NCBI RefSeq assembly: GCF_039928515.1
Contig: NZ_JBDSSZ010000318.1
DNA length: 64,000 nucleotides
Origin: Capsulimonas sp039928515
Lineage (GTDB): Bacteria; Armatimonadota; Armatimonadia; Armatimonadales; Capsulimonadaceae
Reading direction: 5' to 3' (one strand)
Shown here: positions 48,284 to 57,893 of the stretch, in pieces
Layout: every line of letters begins with the position of its first letter
Position numbering within the stretch: position 1 is the first letter of the stretch
Position numbers and translations under genes: made by a program
Notes under the pieces: generated by a model
Database searches by the model: none
What the model saw: only the letters and a program-made list of their open reading frames with translations
Told to the model about the DNA's origin: nothing

Positions 48284-48485
48284 AGTCTGCGGGCGGCTCC
48301 GGCGCGGGCGTGTACTCCTCGAACAGTTCGTCAATTGGGGTGGCGAGGAGCGCGTCTGTGTCGATGCCCGCCAGCAGGTCTTTCGCGAAGCCTGGCTGGC
48401 GAGCTTGCAGTGCTTCCACTGGAGAGACGATATTGAGTTCATTTATTTCTGAAATCACAGATGCCAATTCGTTCTTGATGTTCAT
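48267..48485 (-). CDS. Small protein of unknown function
   Basis: A 72-residue frame starting MNIKNELASVISEINELN with GGGAG in front of the ATG at 48485. It is helical and acidic, ending in a Pro-rich tail (EEYTPAPEPPADSTHQP). Its 3' end overlaps the convergent monooxygenase gene by 17 bp. No family recognised; the sound ribosome binding site makes a real gene likely. Confidence 0.5.
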   Translation of the reverse strand: MNIKNELASVISEINELNIVSPVEALQARQPGFAKDLLAGIDTDALLATPIDELFEEYTPAPEPPADSTHQP

Positions 48486-48643
48486 GGTCACTCCCTGAAT
48501 CACATATTATTGTGAAAATTAGTTGTCATTATCCCTCCACACACGTCTGCAAGCTTATCGCACGTGTTAAAATGATACTTTAGTGTCGTGCAAATCGTCA
48601 ATGGTTGGAGCGCTCTAGAGTTTTTGCGTGGAGGATATTTCAT

Positions 48644-51600
48644 TTGAGTGAAGAGACGGCTATCAATCGAGAGTTATATTCTGGTCCCTCCGATGTAATG
48701 AAGCCAACCGATGGCGTGGAGGCGGGATCGATCTCTCGAGCTTCCATAGATTCGGAGCAAGGTACAGCCAACGATGTTGTAGCTGTGCAGCGCACTCGGC
48801 AGCTATTCACTTATCTTGCAGAGTTGAACCAGAGACGAAATCCAGTGATAAAGAGCATTGCTCGGCAGCCCTGGTCTTTTTGGCTCTCAGATCTCCCTAT
48901 ACATCCAACTATTCAACGGGCAGTTTATGATACGCAAGGTGATCTTGCTTATAATGGTGTAGTATTGCGAGTAGGACGAGCAAATAAGACTGCGGCTCCC
49001 TCTCCACCAGATATATTATCAGAATGGATCAAATCGAAATGGGAGACGCCTGAGGGTGATGTTTCCCATATTGAAAAAATTGAACGCGAAGTAGATGATG
49101 AGACAATAATCGAATGGTTCTCTGATGTTGAGGAGCGAATGGCTCAGTTCGATGAATGGCGAACTCGGTGGGCAGGCTGGGCTAAGACCGAGATTCCCGC
49201 GCGCGCCGCTCTTAAAATATTTGAAGAACTTTACGGTTTATATGGCCAGATACAGCGTGATGGAGAACGACAAGAACTCTTATTAGGGGATGGGTATTTA
49301 GCCTGGAAAAGAGCGGATGGAGAAATCAATCACCCTATACTGCTCCAAAGGCTCCAACTCAACTTCAATCCAGAAAAGCCAGAATTTACTCTTGTTGAAG
49401 CCGAATCTGAAGTTGAGCTTTATACAGCTTTGTTTACAGGAATGTCAGATGTTGATGGTGCTGAAATTGGCAGGTGCCGTGCTGAGTTAGAGCAGGGGGC
49501 CTATCATCCTCTTGAAACAACAGCAACGAACGGCTTTTTTCGTCGAGTTGTAGCCATGCTAGCTGTTGACGGGAAATTTGATGAGACTGTCTCCCGATCC
49601 ACTATTCCTGTCTTTCCGAGGATTAGTCGTGAGCCAGTCCTATTCATGCGCGCCCGTACTTTAGGGTTTGCCACAGCCATTGAAGGTATTCTGAGTAGCA
49701 TGCGAGAAGCGACAAGCATTCCCAGAGCACTCAGCAATATTGTGGGAATCGAATCTAATTATCACATGGCAATTGATAGGGATGGTGATAGTAGAACTAC
49801 TACAAACTCTTCAACGTCTCCTGATATATTATTAAGTAAGCCTGCAAATAATGAACAAATCGAAATTGCCAGCCGGTTAGAACGACATGGTTGTGTGCTA
49901 GTGCAGGGGCCTCCCGGGACTGGTAAAACACATACCATTGCAAATCTGATAGGTCATTTGCTGGCTCAAGGAAAAAGCGTACTCGTAACCAGTCAAAAGG
50001 CCAATGCTCTAAAAGTTGTCAGAGATCAAGTTGTAGAGCAGCTTCAGCCACTTTGTGTAAGTGTCACAGGCAGTGATACTGAAAGTCGCTCTCAGTTGGA
50101 ATCCTCAGTCGAGAGCATTATCGAGCGCCTCGGAAGAAGTGAGGCTACTCAGTTGGATGCCGAGGCAGAGCAACTGGCTTCTCGTAGAAAAAGCCTCATC
50201 CAGATTATTACTGATAGTCGTGTGAGGCTTGAACGAGCATCATTTGATGAGTATCGTGATATTGTGATCGCTGGAAGAGCGTATCAACCTGCCGAAGCAG
50301 CGAGAGAAGTTTTTGCCAAACGAGAACGCGATTCGTGGATTACTGATAAAATTTCACTGAACACAACACTATCATTGACTGTATCTGAAATACGCGATCT
50401 CTATGCGACAACATCAAAAATATCCAAATATGAAGAGCGCGAATTAAATTTATGGATACCTGTTACTGATTTCTTACCAACCCCTTCAGAATTTGAGAAA
50501 CAATTAAAGCAGTTAACGAATCTAAAATTACCAATTATAATTGAATATAATAAATTTTGGTCGGCAGACCGAATTGATATTTCACCTAAAAGAATTGAGA
50601 ATATTGCCGATGGATGTTCAGAGGCGATAGATTTTTTGAAAATCGAAGGTGAATGGGCGAAAGCCGCCATTGAAGCAGGTCGGAAGGGTGGATCACATCG
50701 CAATAGTTGGGATACACTCTTGACGCAAATAGCGAACTGTCATGATAAAGCTGCTCATCAGGAAGAAATAAATATTCAATTCGCGCCTACACTTGCAATA
50801 GGTGTTTCTATCCACGAGCAATTACTTGTGGTTGACCAAATTGTCGAGCACCTGGAAAGTGGGAAATCTCTAAGCTGGTTAGTTCGTACTGCACATCGTG
50901 AGTGGGTTCGTATGATCGGTCTGTGGAAGATTGCGAAACTCACTCCTGTATCTCTTGAAGAATTCAAAGCTCTACAGTTTATCATAACACTTCAAATTAG
51001 CCGAGAGGAATTAGTTAATAGATGGAGTCGCTTGATTTCTTCGATGGGAGGACCAGATGAATCGCAGCTCGGCGCTCAGCCAGAATATGTTGCGTATCGC
51101 TATCTAGATTTTATTAATCGTGCGCTTAATTGGTACAAAAAAGAGTTAGATGTTTTGCAGAATGGTCTATCTTCTATTGGGCTTGACTGGAAGTCGCTTT
51201 GGCAACCTCTACGTCTAACCAGCAACCCACATGCTGATTTAGATTATTTACAAGCGTTTCTGACTGACACGATTATTCCTCTATGTAAAAGTCGCATGGA
51301 TTATCTGAATGGATTGATAATTCAGAAGCAGTTAGACAAGTTTTATTTGCAATGCGTCGAAAGCGCTGGTGATGTGCATGCTGTTGCCGTCGATGAATTA
51401 ATAGTTGCAATCCAGACTCGAGATGAAAATAGATATGCTATTGCATATGACCAGATCGGAATTTTGAATAGTAAATCAATCATTCATAAGAATCGTGAGG
51501 CATTGATCGACCGACTACATAAAACGGCTCCTGAATGGGCGTGTGCAATCCGAAATCGTTCTGAGCCGCACAATAATGATATTCCGCCTGGATTGCCTCA

Positions 51601-53977
51601 GGATGCTTGGCTGTGGTCGCAATTAAATAATGAACTTAGCAGTAGGGCTGAAGTATCACTTGGACGAATTCAGCAAAGTATTTTGGAAGCGGAATCTGAG
51701 TTAAAAAACATTACATCGAATTTAGTGGATAGGCGATCGTGGTCAGCGCAGGTAAAACGAACTACATTAGAACGTCGGCAATCTTTATTGGGTTGGAAAA
51801 AAACGATCCAGCGTATCGGAAGTGGTACGGGAAAAGGAGTACCAGGTCTACAAGCTGAAGCACGTAAGCTAATGTCGCAATCTAAGGATTCTGTGCCTGT
51901 CTGGATTATGCCGCTCGCCCGTGTGGTGGAAAATTTCGATACTCGAACAACCCGCTTTGATGTTGTTATTATTGATGAAGCGAGTCAGTGCGATGTGATG
52001 GGCTTAATTCCTTGCTATATGGCGGACCAGGTTGTTGTTGTGGGTGATGATGAACAAGTCAGTCCCGATGCTGTTGGACAAAACATAACGCTCGTAAATC
52101 AACTTATAGCACAACACCTTGAAGGAATTCCTAATAGTCACCTCTATGACGGCAAGCAATCCATCTATGATCTTGCAATGCAGTCGTTCGGAGGAACGAT
52201 TTGCTTGCGCGAACATTTCCGGTGCGTTCCTGATATTATCCAATTCAGCAACGAACTATCATACGATGGTAAAATCAAACCGTTGCGGGATCATTCAACT
52301 GTACAAACGCGCCCGTTTGTAGTTCCTTATCGCGTGGATGGAATACGCATTGGCAATAGCAACATTGATGAGGCTAAGACCATCGTTTCGTTAATTCGAT
52401 CATGTATTGAGCAGCCAGAGTACGCTAATGCTAGCATTGGCGTGATTAGTCTTGTCAAAGAAGAACAAGCAGCTCTTATCGAGTCAATGTTACAGAATGA
52501 ATTGCCTCCTTCTGTTTATGAAAAACACAGAATCTTATGTGGAATTCCTCCAAGCTTTCAAGGCGATGAACGGGATATTGTATTCTTGACTATGGTCGAT
52601 TCTTCAAATGGCTCACCCCAACGACTCAAACAAGCAGATCTATACAAAAAACGTTACAATGTCGCTGCGAGCCGAGCCAAAGATCAGTTATGGGTGGTCC
52701 ATTCTCTCAATTCCGAAATCGATTTGCGTCCTGGAGACTTACGACGTCGCTTGCTTGATTATGCGGCAAATCCTCAAGGTAAAGCAAATCAACTTCAAAA
52801 GGATGAAAATAAGACTGAATCTGAGTTTGAGAGACTTGTGCTTCATTCAATTAGTTTGCGTGGTTTTGAAATTGTTCCGCAATGGAAGGTAGGCGGCTAC
52901 AGGATTGATCTTGTAGTGGAAGGAAATGGTAAGCGATTAGCAGTAGAATGTGATGGGGATAGATATCACTATACTCTTGAACAAGTATCTAATGATATGC
53001 AGCGTCAGGCAATATTAGAGCGTTTAGGCTGGACGTTTGTACGAATTCGTGGAAGTGATTTCCTGCGGAATCCAGAACTGGCATTAGAACCTGTATATAA
53101 TGCTTTAGAAAAATTGCGTATTGAACCAACGTGGCGCCATCATGATGCCGAGCAAGACTTCGAAAATATTGAAGAAACGGTTGTTGATCGTGTTATAAGG
53201 CGAGCTACAGAGATTCTCCATCGTCAGGACTTACCTGATAACAAAGACGAAGTATTAATCGCTATCAGCGATATTGAAGGTTATAATGTTTCGTCAGGTA
53301 GTTCTGTTAATAGAACATTTGGATATGTTGCACCTGCCAATGCTGACATAGACAAACCTAGTCAAGCGGTAACACAAATTTCTACTCATGCACTCAACAT
53401 ACTACCCTATAAGCGGTATCCAATGCCAAAGATTGGGCCATCGTCTGATTTTTATCGACTAGCTCACGAGAATTCCCCCGAACTCACACGACTACTTGTT
53501 GAAATTGTATCGACTGAAGGACCAATACATCGAGAGGAAGCAACTCGTCGTCTTGTTTCTGGATGGTCAATGGGTAAAGCTGGCACAAACTTAGTTTTGA
53601 GTGTGGATGCAATCGCGCGAAGAGCTCAAACCAATGGGCAGATGAAAATAATTAACGGCTTCTTCTGGCCCATAGAAATTGATCATGGCCTGGTAAGAGG
53701 ACCTTCTGAAGACGGATACATACGTCCAATAGATGAAATTGCTATCGAAGAAATTGCGGAGGCTTGTGCATTAGTGATAACTCAGCGATACGAATGCAAT
53801 GTAGCAAGTCTCAAAATTGCACTTGCCCGCTTATTTGGATATCAAAAGACTGGGCGTAATGTAGCAACACGTTTAGAAGATGGAATTAATTTATGTCGCG
53901 AACAAGGACGGATTGACATCAATGGAGAACTCGTTAGCCAGACCTTAATCTCATCATTTACGGGATCGTTATTATAA
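48644..53977 (+). CDS. Giant SF1 helicase-nuclease, putative antiphage defence protein
   Basis: A 1777-residue protein starting at a TTG with GGAGGA at 8 nt. Order: an alpha-helical N-terminal region (1-400), SF1 helicase Walker A GPPGTGKTHT (422-431), a long helical insertion (about 500-1060), Walker B VVIIDEASQCD (about 1108-1118), late motif AASRAKDQLWVV (about 1341), a Vsr/DUF559-like endonuclease domain (about 1393-1490) with SEFERL, YRIDLVV and AVECDGD as catalytic candidates, and a DUF3320-like winged helix (about 1624-1690). Single-gene helicase-Vsr fusions are reported in defence islands. The gene is visibly AT-rich (for example 15 G/C in 50521-50580), unlike both flanks, indicating transfer. 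Confidence 0.85.
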   Translation: MSEETAINRELYSGPSDVMKPTDGVEAGSISRASIDSEQGTANDVVAVQRTRQLFTYLAELNQRRNPVIKSIARQPWSFWLSDLPIHPTIQRAVYDTQGDLAYNGVVLRVGRANKTAAPSPPDILSEWIKSKWETPEGDVSHIEKIEREVDDETIIEWFSDVEERMAQFDEWRTRWAGWAKTEIPARAALKIFEELYGLYGQIQRDGERQELLLGDGYLAWKRADGEINHPILLQRLQLNFNPEKPEFTLVEAESEVELYTALFTGMSDVDGAEIGRCRAELEQGAYHPLETTATNGFFRRVVAMLAVDGKFDETVSRSTIPVFPRISREPVLFMRARTLGFATAIEGILSSMREATSIPRALSNIVGIESNYHMAIDRDGDSRTTTNSSTSPDILLSKPANNEQIEIASRLERHGCVLVQGPPGTGKTHTIANLIGHLLAQGKSVLVTSQKANALKVVRDQVVEQLQPLCVSVTGSDTESRSQLESSVESIIERLGRSEATQLDAEAEQLASRRKSLIQIITDSRVRLERASFDEYRDIVIAGRAYQPAEAAREVFAKRERDSWITDKISLNTTLSLTVSEIRDLYATTSKISKYEERELNLWIPVTDFLPTPSEFEKQLKQLTNLKLPIIIEYNKFWSADRIDISPKRIENIADGCSEAIDFLKIEGEWAKAAIEAGRKGGSHRNSWDTLLTQIANCHDKAAHQEEINIQFAPTLAIGVSIHEQLLVVDQIVEHLESGKSLSWLVRTAHREWVRMIGLWKIAKLTPVSLEEFKALQFIITLQISREELVNRWSRLISSMGGPDESQLGAQPEYVAYRYLDFINRALNWYKKELDVLQNGLSSIGLDWKSLWQPLRLTSNPHADLDYLQAFLTDTIIPLCKSRMDYLNGLIIQKQLDKFYLQCVESAGDVHAVAVDELIVAIQTRDENRYAIAYDQIGILNSKSIIHKNREALIDRLHKTAPEWACAIRNRSEPHNNDIPPGLPQDAWLWSQLNNELSSRAEVSLGRIQQSILEAESELKNITSNLVDRRSWSAQVKRTTLERRQSLLGWKKTIQRIGSGTGKGVPGLQAEARKLMSQSKDSVPVWIMPLARVVENFDTRTTRFDVVIIDEASQCDVMGLIPCYMADQVVVVGDDEQVSPDAVGQNITLVNQLIAQHLEGIPNSHLYDGKQSIYDLAMQSFGGTICLREHFRCVPDIIQFSNELSYDGKIKPLRDHSTVQTRPFVVPYRVDGIRIGNSNIDEAKTIVSLIRSCIEQPEYANASIGVISLVKEEQAALIESMLQNELPPSVYEKHRILCGIPPSFQGDERDIVFLTMVDSSNGSPQRLKQADLYKKRYNVAASRAKDQLWVVHSLNSEIDLRPGDLRRRLLDYAANPQGKANQLQKDENKTESEFERLVLHSISLRGFEIVPQWKVGGYRIDLVVEGNGKRLAVECDGDRYHYTLEQVSNDMQRQAILERLGWTFVRIRGSDFLRNPELALEPVYNALEKLRIEPTWRHHDAEQDFENIEETVVDRVIRRATEILHRQDLPDNKDEVLIAISDIEGYNVSSGSSVNRTFGYVAPANADIDKPSQAVTQISTHALNILPYKRYPMPKIGPSSDFYRLAHENSPELTRLLVEIVSTEGPIHREEATRRLVSGWSMGKAGTNLVLSVDAIARRAQTNGQMKIINGFFWPIEIDHGLVRGPSEDGYIRPIDEIAIEEIAEACALVITQRYECNVASLKIALARLFGYQKTGRNVATRLEDGINLCREQGRIDINGELVSQTLISSFTGSLL

Positions 53978-54000
53978 GAAGTTGCGAGTTTGGGAGATAA

Positions 54001-54162
54001 TTCACCGCGCCAGTGACAGCATCTATGGGATCGTCAGCGCGGACAGTATCGTAGACACGAACACCGTCGCGACGGCGTAGTCGCCGTCCATGTCGTGGTG
54101 GGTGGTATAGACGGAGGACATGACGGAGGCGGGCATGGCGGCAAGCAGGGTGCCGACGGCGA
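54001..54162 (-). pseudogene. Duplicated 3' end of the AEC transporter gene, with a stop
   Basis: These 162 bp align without gaps to 54603-54764, the end of the AEC transporter gene, at high identity. In the frame the Trp of IPWMLSLAR is a TAG stop here (TGG to TAG). It directly follows the helicase gene. Confidence 0.85.
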
Positions 54163-54181
54163 ATGGGCCAAACAGAAAGAG

Positions 54182-54526
54182 TTACGGTATGCCAAGCAGT
54201 TCTACAAAGATTTTCTGGATTCGGCCCTCGCACTGCTTGACGTAATAAGTTTCGTTACTGTCCTCAGAGATTCCGCGAAACGTTTCTACACACCATTGCA
54301 AAAATGTGGGAACGAACCAAAGGAGTTGCATTAGGCGCTTGTCGATGCAGTCGATATTTTCAAAACTGATCGATTGCAACAGGCTTTCCAATCGCTTTGC
54401 GCCTTCCGCGTCGAATGAGCGATCCCGCAGTCGCCACAGAAAGCCGCCTTCATCTTCCCACTCGTACTCCAGGGCTTGAATGAGTTTATCCGTTTCCAAT
54501 GTGTAGTCTCCCAGGGGCACCAACAT
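54182..54526 (-). CDS. Small acidic protein of unknown function
   Basis: A 114-residue soluble, helical protein (MLVPLGDYTLETDKLIQALEY..., FVPTFLQWCVETFRGISED). Size and acidity are like contact-system immunity proteins, but I recognise no family. It lies between the two copies of the AEC 3' end, with a 27-bp palindrome 40 bp upstream of its start. A TTG at 54547 could add 7 residues. It may belong to the same inserted segment as the helicase. Confidence 0.55.
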   Translation of the reverse strand: MLVPLGDYTLETDKLIQALEYEWEDEGGFLWRLRDRSFDAEGAKRLESLLQSISFENIDCIDKRLMQLLWFVPTFLQWCVETFRGISEDSNETYYVKQCEGRIQKIFVELLGIP

Positions 54527-54566
54527 GCTACTTGCGTATAGCTGCAAAGCGACTTACCGTTTGTCC

Positions 54567-54593
54567 AATTACGCAACAGCCTGTTGCGTAATT
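54567..54593. repeat. 27-bp perfect palindrome
   Basis: AATTACGCAACAG, one C, then CTGTTGCGTAATT: 13-bp perfect arms. It lies between the small-protein gene and the end of the AEC gene, at the left edge of the second 162-bp repeat copy. It could be an operator, a terminator without T-run or a recombination junction. Confidence 0.75.
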
Positions 54594-54603
54594 ATACATC
54601 GAT

Positions 54604-55554
54604 TCACCGCGCCAGCGACAGCATCCACGGGATCGTCAGCGCGGACAGAATTGTGGACACGAATACCGTCGCGACGGCGTAGTCGCCGTCCATGTCGTGG
54701 TGGGCGGCGTAGACGGAAGACATGACGGAGGCGGGCATGGCGGCGAGCAGGACGCCGACGGCGAGGAGGTCGCCGTGGAGGCCGAAGAGGCGGCAGATGG
54801 GCCACATGATCAGGGGGGAGATGATGAGTTTGAGGGCGCAGCTGAGCAGCAGGGTGGGGATGCTTTTGCCTGCGGCTTCGGGGCGCAGGGACAGGCCGAC
54901 GGCGAGCAGCACGAGCGGGGTGGTGCCCTGCGCGAGGTAGCCGAGGGTCTTGTCGACGATCTGGCCGACCGGGGTGGCGAGCGCGGCGTGGGAGCCGGGC
55001 AGGAAGTGGGCGGCGAGGCCGACGAGCAGGGCGATGAAGATCGGGGACATGAGGATACGGGTGAGGTTTTTGCGCGGGCTTTCGTCGGTACGGGCGGTCC
55101 CAAGCGTCGCGCCGGCGAGGGCGGCGACGATATTGAGGGGGACGCTCATGCCGAACTGGTCCAGCAGGATCGCGGCCGGGAACTGGTGGGGCAGCAGGGC
55201 GAGCGTGATCGGGTAGCCGAGGAAGCCCGTATTGCCGAACGTGCCGACTAAGAGCAGCGCGCCGAGGCGCGGGCGGGTCAGGCGGCAGACGCGGCCGAGG
55301 ATGAGGATCAGTGCCATCAGGACGCACTCGGTCAGGATGATCGAGAGCGGAATACAGAACGTGCGCGCGGGGATGGCGGGGGCGGTCGCGAGGCCGTGAA
55401 TGATCAAGGCGGGCAGGGTGGCGTTCACAACGAGGCCGTTGAGAACGGGCGCGTGTGCGCTGTGCAGCACACGCACCCGTTTCAAGGCGTATCCCAGCAG
55501 GATCAGAAGGAACAAAGGCGCGAGCGCGGAAAGCGTCGCGGCGAATAGGGTCAC
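54604..55554 (-). CDS. AEC-family (auxin efflux carrier) membrane transporter
   Basis: A 316-residue membrane protein with ten predicted spans in two inverted five-helix halves. Family features: LNGLVVNATLPALIIHGLA in the first half, FGNTGFLGYPI in the middle and MPASVMSSVYAAHHDMDGDYA near the end. Bacterial AEC proteins move dicarboxylates or other small anions; the substrate is unknown. The GTG start at 55554 has no obvious Shine-Dalgarno. Its last 162 bp are duplicated beside the helicase gene. Confidence 0.88.
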   Translation of the reverse strand: MTLFAATLSALAPLFLLILLGYALKRVRVLHSAHAPVLNGLVVNATLPALIIHGLATAPAIPARTFCIPLSIILTECVLMALILILGRVCRLTRPRLGALLLVGTFGNTGFLGYPITLALLPHQFPAAILLDQFGMSVPLNIVAALAGATLGTARTDESPRKNLTRILMSPIFIALLVGLAAHFLPGSHAALATPVGQIVDKTLGYLAQGTTPLVLLAVGLSLRPEAAGKSIPTLLLSCALKLIISPLIMWPICRLFGLHGDLLAVGVLLAAMPASVMSSVYAAHHDMDGDYAVATVFVSTILSALTIPWMLSLAR

Positions 55555-55643
55555 TGAGTTAAGACCAATGTTGTTTCACCAATAACCATCAGCAGTAGAT
55601 ATACCCGGCCATGTGAATGGCGCGAAGTTCGATTACCAAGAAA

Positions 55644-55814
55644 GCCGGCGGTTAAAACCGCGCCTCCGAGAGCGCAGAAGTCCGCCTTCGCGGACTACAT
55701 AGTCCTTGACGGTACCGTTTACAATATGCGTTTTGTAAGGCGGTCACGTTTACGAATATGTAACCCACGCAGGTGGGTTTCTGCGCCTTTGCAGGCGCGG
55801 TTTTAACCGCCGGC
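55644..55814. repeat. Family B multi-hairpin repeat, copy B2
   Basis: A 171-bp element with the same plan as B1: terminal inverted repeats GCCGGCGGTTAAAACCGCGC, AGTCCGC/GCGGACT (55679-55696), palindrome ACGGTACCGT (55709-55718), TACAA/TTGTA (55720-55737) and AACCCAC/GTGGGTT. Several stem bases differ from B1 on both sides of the pair. It lies between pyrG (stop at 55861) and the AEC gene. Confidence 0.9.
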
Positions 55815-55860
55815 TCGGAAACCGCCGGCCTAATGCGTCGCGGCGAAGAGTTCCAACGGG

Positions 55861-57585
55861 TTAGGACGCCTGGACGGCGGCTTCTTCGAGCGCATCCACC
55901 GGGTTGGCGGTCACACGCGGCTTTTTGGCGTCGAGGTCCTGGCGGCGCTTGAGGGCGGCGGCGACCAGGCCGGCGAACAGCGGATGCGCGCGGTTCGGGC
56001 GGGACTTGAACTCCGGGTGGAACTGGGTCGCGATGAAGTACGGGTGCACATCCTGCGGCAGTTCGACGATCTCCACCAGGCGGTAATCGGGTGAGACGCC
56101 GCTGAAGACCATGCCGGCGTTGCTCAGCTGCTTGCGGTACTCGTTGTTCACTTCGTAGCGGTGGCGGTGGCGCTCTTCAATCACGTCGCTCTCGTACATC
56201 TTCGCCGCGATGCTGTTCTGCGAGAGGTGGCAGGGGTAGGAGCCAAGGCGCATCGAGGCGCCCTTGTCCGTCACATGCTTCTGCTCGGGCAGGATGTGGA
56301 CGACCGGGTACGGTGAATCGGGGTTGACCTCTTCCGTATTGGCGTTGGTCAGGCCACAGCCGTGGCGCGCAAACTCGATGACGGCCATTTGCAGGCCGTA
56401 GCAGATGCCGAAGAAGGGCAGGCCGGTCTCGCGGGCGTACTTGATCGCCTGGATCTTGCCTTCCACGCCGCGCGCGCCGAAGCCGGGGGCAACAACCAAG
56501 GCGTCCGTATTGGCGAACCGGGCGGCGAAGTCGATGCCGTCCTCTTCCAGGTCGTCGCTCTCGATCCACTCGATCTTCACGCCGGCGTCGGAGGCGATGC
56601 CGCCATGCCCGAGCGCTTCGGCGATGGAGATATAGGAGTCGCCGTTGCCGGTGTACTTACCGACGACCGCAATCTTCACCTGATGCTTGGGCGCCTTGAC
56701 CCGGCGGACCAGGTCCACCCACGCATCCAGGTTCGGATGCGTCTCATCCAATTTCAGCCGGCGGACGACCAGATCGGCCAGGCCCTCTTTCTCGAACACC
56801 AGCGGGACTTCATAGATCGTGTCCACGTCCTGGTTTTCGATCACGGCCTCTTTCTCGACGTCGCAGAACAGACTGAGCTTGGCCTTCATCTCATCGCTGA
56901 TGTTCGACTGCGTGCGGCAGATCAGAACGTCGGGCTGGATGCCGATTTCGCGCAATTTGATAACGGAGTGCTGGGTCGGCTTGGTCTTCACCTCGCCCCA
57001 CGGCCCAATATACGGGATCAATGTGACGTGGACGTAAAGCACATTGTCCGCGCCGACGTCTTTCTTGAGCTGGCGAATGGCTTCCAGGAACGGCAGGCCC
57101 TCAATGTCGCCGACGGTGCCGCCGATCTCAGCGATCACGACGTTCGCGCCGGACTTCTCGCCCAGGCCGATCACGCGCTCCTTGATCTCGTTGGTGATGT
57201 GCGGGATCATCTGCACGGTGCCGCCGAGATAATCGCCGCGCCGCTCCTTCGCGATGACGGTCGAATAAACGCGGCCGGTCGTGACGGTCGAGTCGCGGGT
57301 CAGATTGATATCGACAAACCGCTCATAATGTCCCAGGTCCAGGTCGGTTTCCGCGCCGTCGTCGGTGACGAACACTTCGCCGTGCTGGTAGGGGTTCATG
57401 GTCCCGGCGTCGACATTGATGTACGGGTCCAATTTCGTCATGGTGACGGAGTAGCCGCGGTTGCGCAGCAGGCGTCCCAGGCTGGCGGTGGTGATTCCCT
57501 TGCCGATGCTGGAGACGACTCCGCCGGTGACGAAGATATACTTCGTGGGGTGAGAACCATTTTTCGTAACGGGCGATGTATCCAT
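55861..57585 (-). CDS. pyrG: CTP synthase
   Basis: A 574-residue enzyme converting UTP, ATP and glutamine to CTP. N-terminal synthetase domain: KYIFVTGGVVSSIGKGITTASLG (P-loop region) and EIGGTVGDIEGLPFLEA. C-terminal class I glutaminase: GLPFFGICYGLQMAVIEFA with the nucleophile Cys, and the His-Glu pair in QFHPEFKSRP. Family-typical length with a short C-terminal extension. ATG at 57585 with AGGAG upstream. A TACAAT box at 57731-57736 on the minus strand would give a leader of about 140 nt. Confidence 0.97.
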   Translation of the reverse strand: MDTSPVTKNGSHPTKYIFVTGGVVSSIGKGITTASLGRLLRNRGYSVTMTKLDPYINVDAGTMNPYQHGEVFVTDDGAETDLDLGHYERFVDINLTRDSTVTTGRVYSTVIAKERRGDYLGGTVQMIPHITNEIKERVIGLGEKSGANVVIAEIGGTVGDIEGLPFLEAIRQLKKDVGADNVLYVHVTLIPYIGPWGEVKTKPTQHSVIKLREIGIQPDVLICRTQSNISDEMKAKLSLFCDVEKEAVIENQDVDTIYEVPLVFEKEGLADLVVRRLKLDETHPNLDAWVDLVRRVKAPKHQVKIAVVGKYTGNGDSYISIAEALGHGGIASDAGVKIEWIESDDLEEDGIDFAARFANTDALVVAPGFGARGVEGKIQAIKYARETGLPFFGICYGLQMAVIEFARHGCGLTNANTEEVNPDSPYPVVHILPEQKHVTDKGASMRLGSYPCHLSQNSIAAKMYESDVIEERHRHRYEVNNEYRKQLSNAGMVFSGVSPDYRLVEIVELPQDVHPYFIATQFHPEFKSRPNRAHPLFAGLVAAALKRRQDLDAKKPRVTANPVDALEEAAVQAS

Positions 57586-57893
57586 AGAACTCCTGCGGCG
57601 TGACGCAGCCGCGCGATATCATTTCGACGTGACAAAGCCGTACGTATGGTAACGTCGTGCTCAAAATGTGGGGCGCATGGGGAAAGGCTGCACGCATGGA
57701 GGTGATCGCTAGGGATCCTTCGCGCCCGAATATTGTATCACATCGCTTCGCCCTTTGGCAAGGGCGCCGAATCGAAATATCAATGGAATCAGGTACAATA
57801 GATAAGACGATTTCGGAATTCGGCGCCATGCCGGCAGGATTCCGAACGAGTGTCAACGAAACTCTTTTTGTAACACACGTGAGGAGACACAAT
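57586..57893. other. 308-bp divergent region between pyrG and a small gene
   Basis: It contains the putative pyrG -10 (TACAAT, minus strand, 57736-57731) and, for the plus strand, TACAAT near 57795-57800 about 95 nt before the small gene. No conserved RNA structure is recognised. Confidence 0.45.

Noticed and set aside
56362..57603. 413-codon plus-strand open frame opposite pyrG
   Set aside because: It is the complement of a fully conserved CTP synthase gene; high GC removes stops. The translation has no family features.
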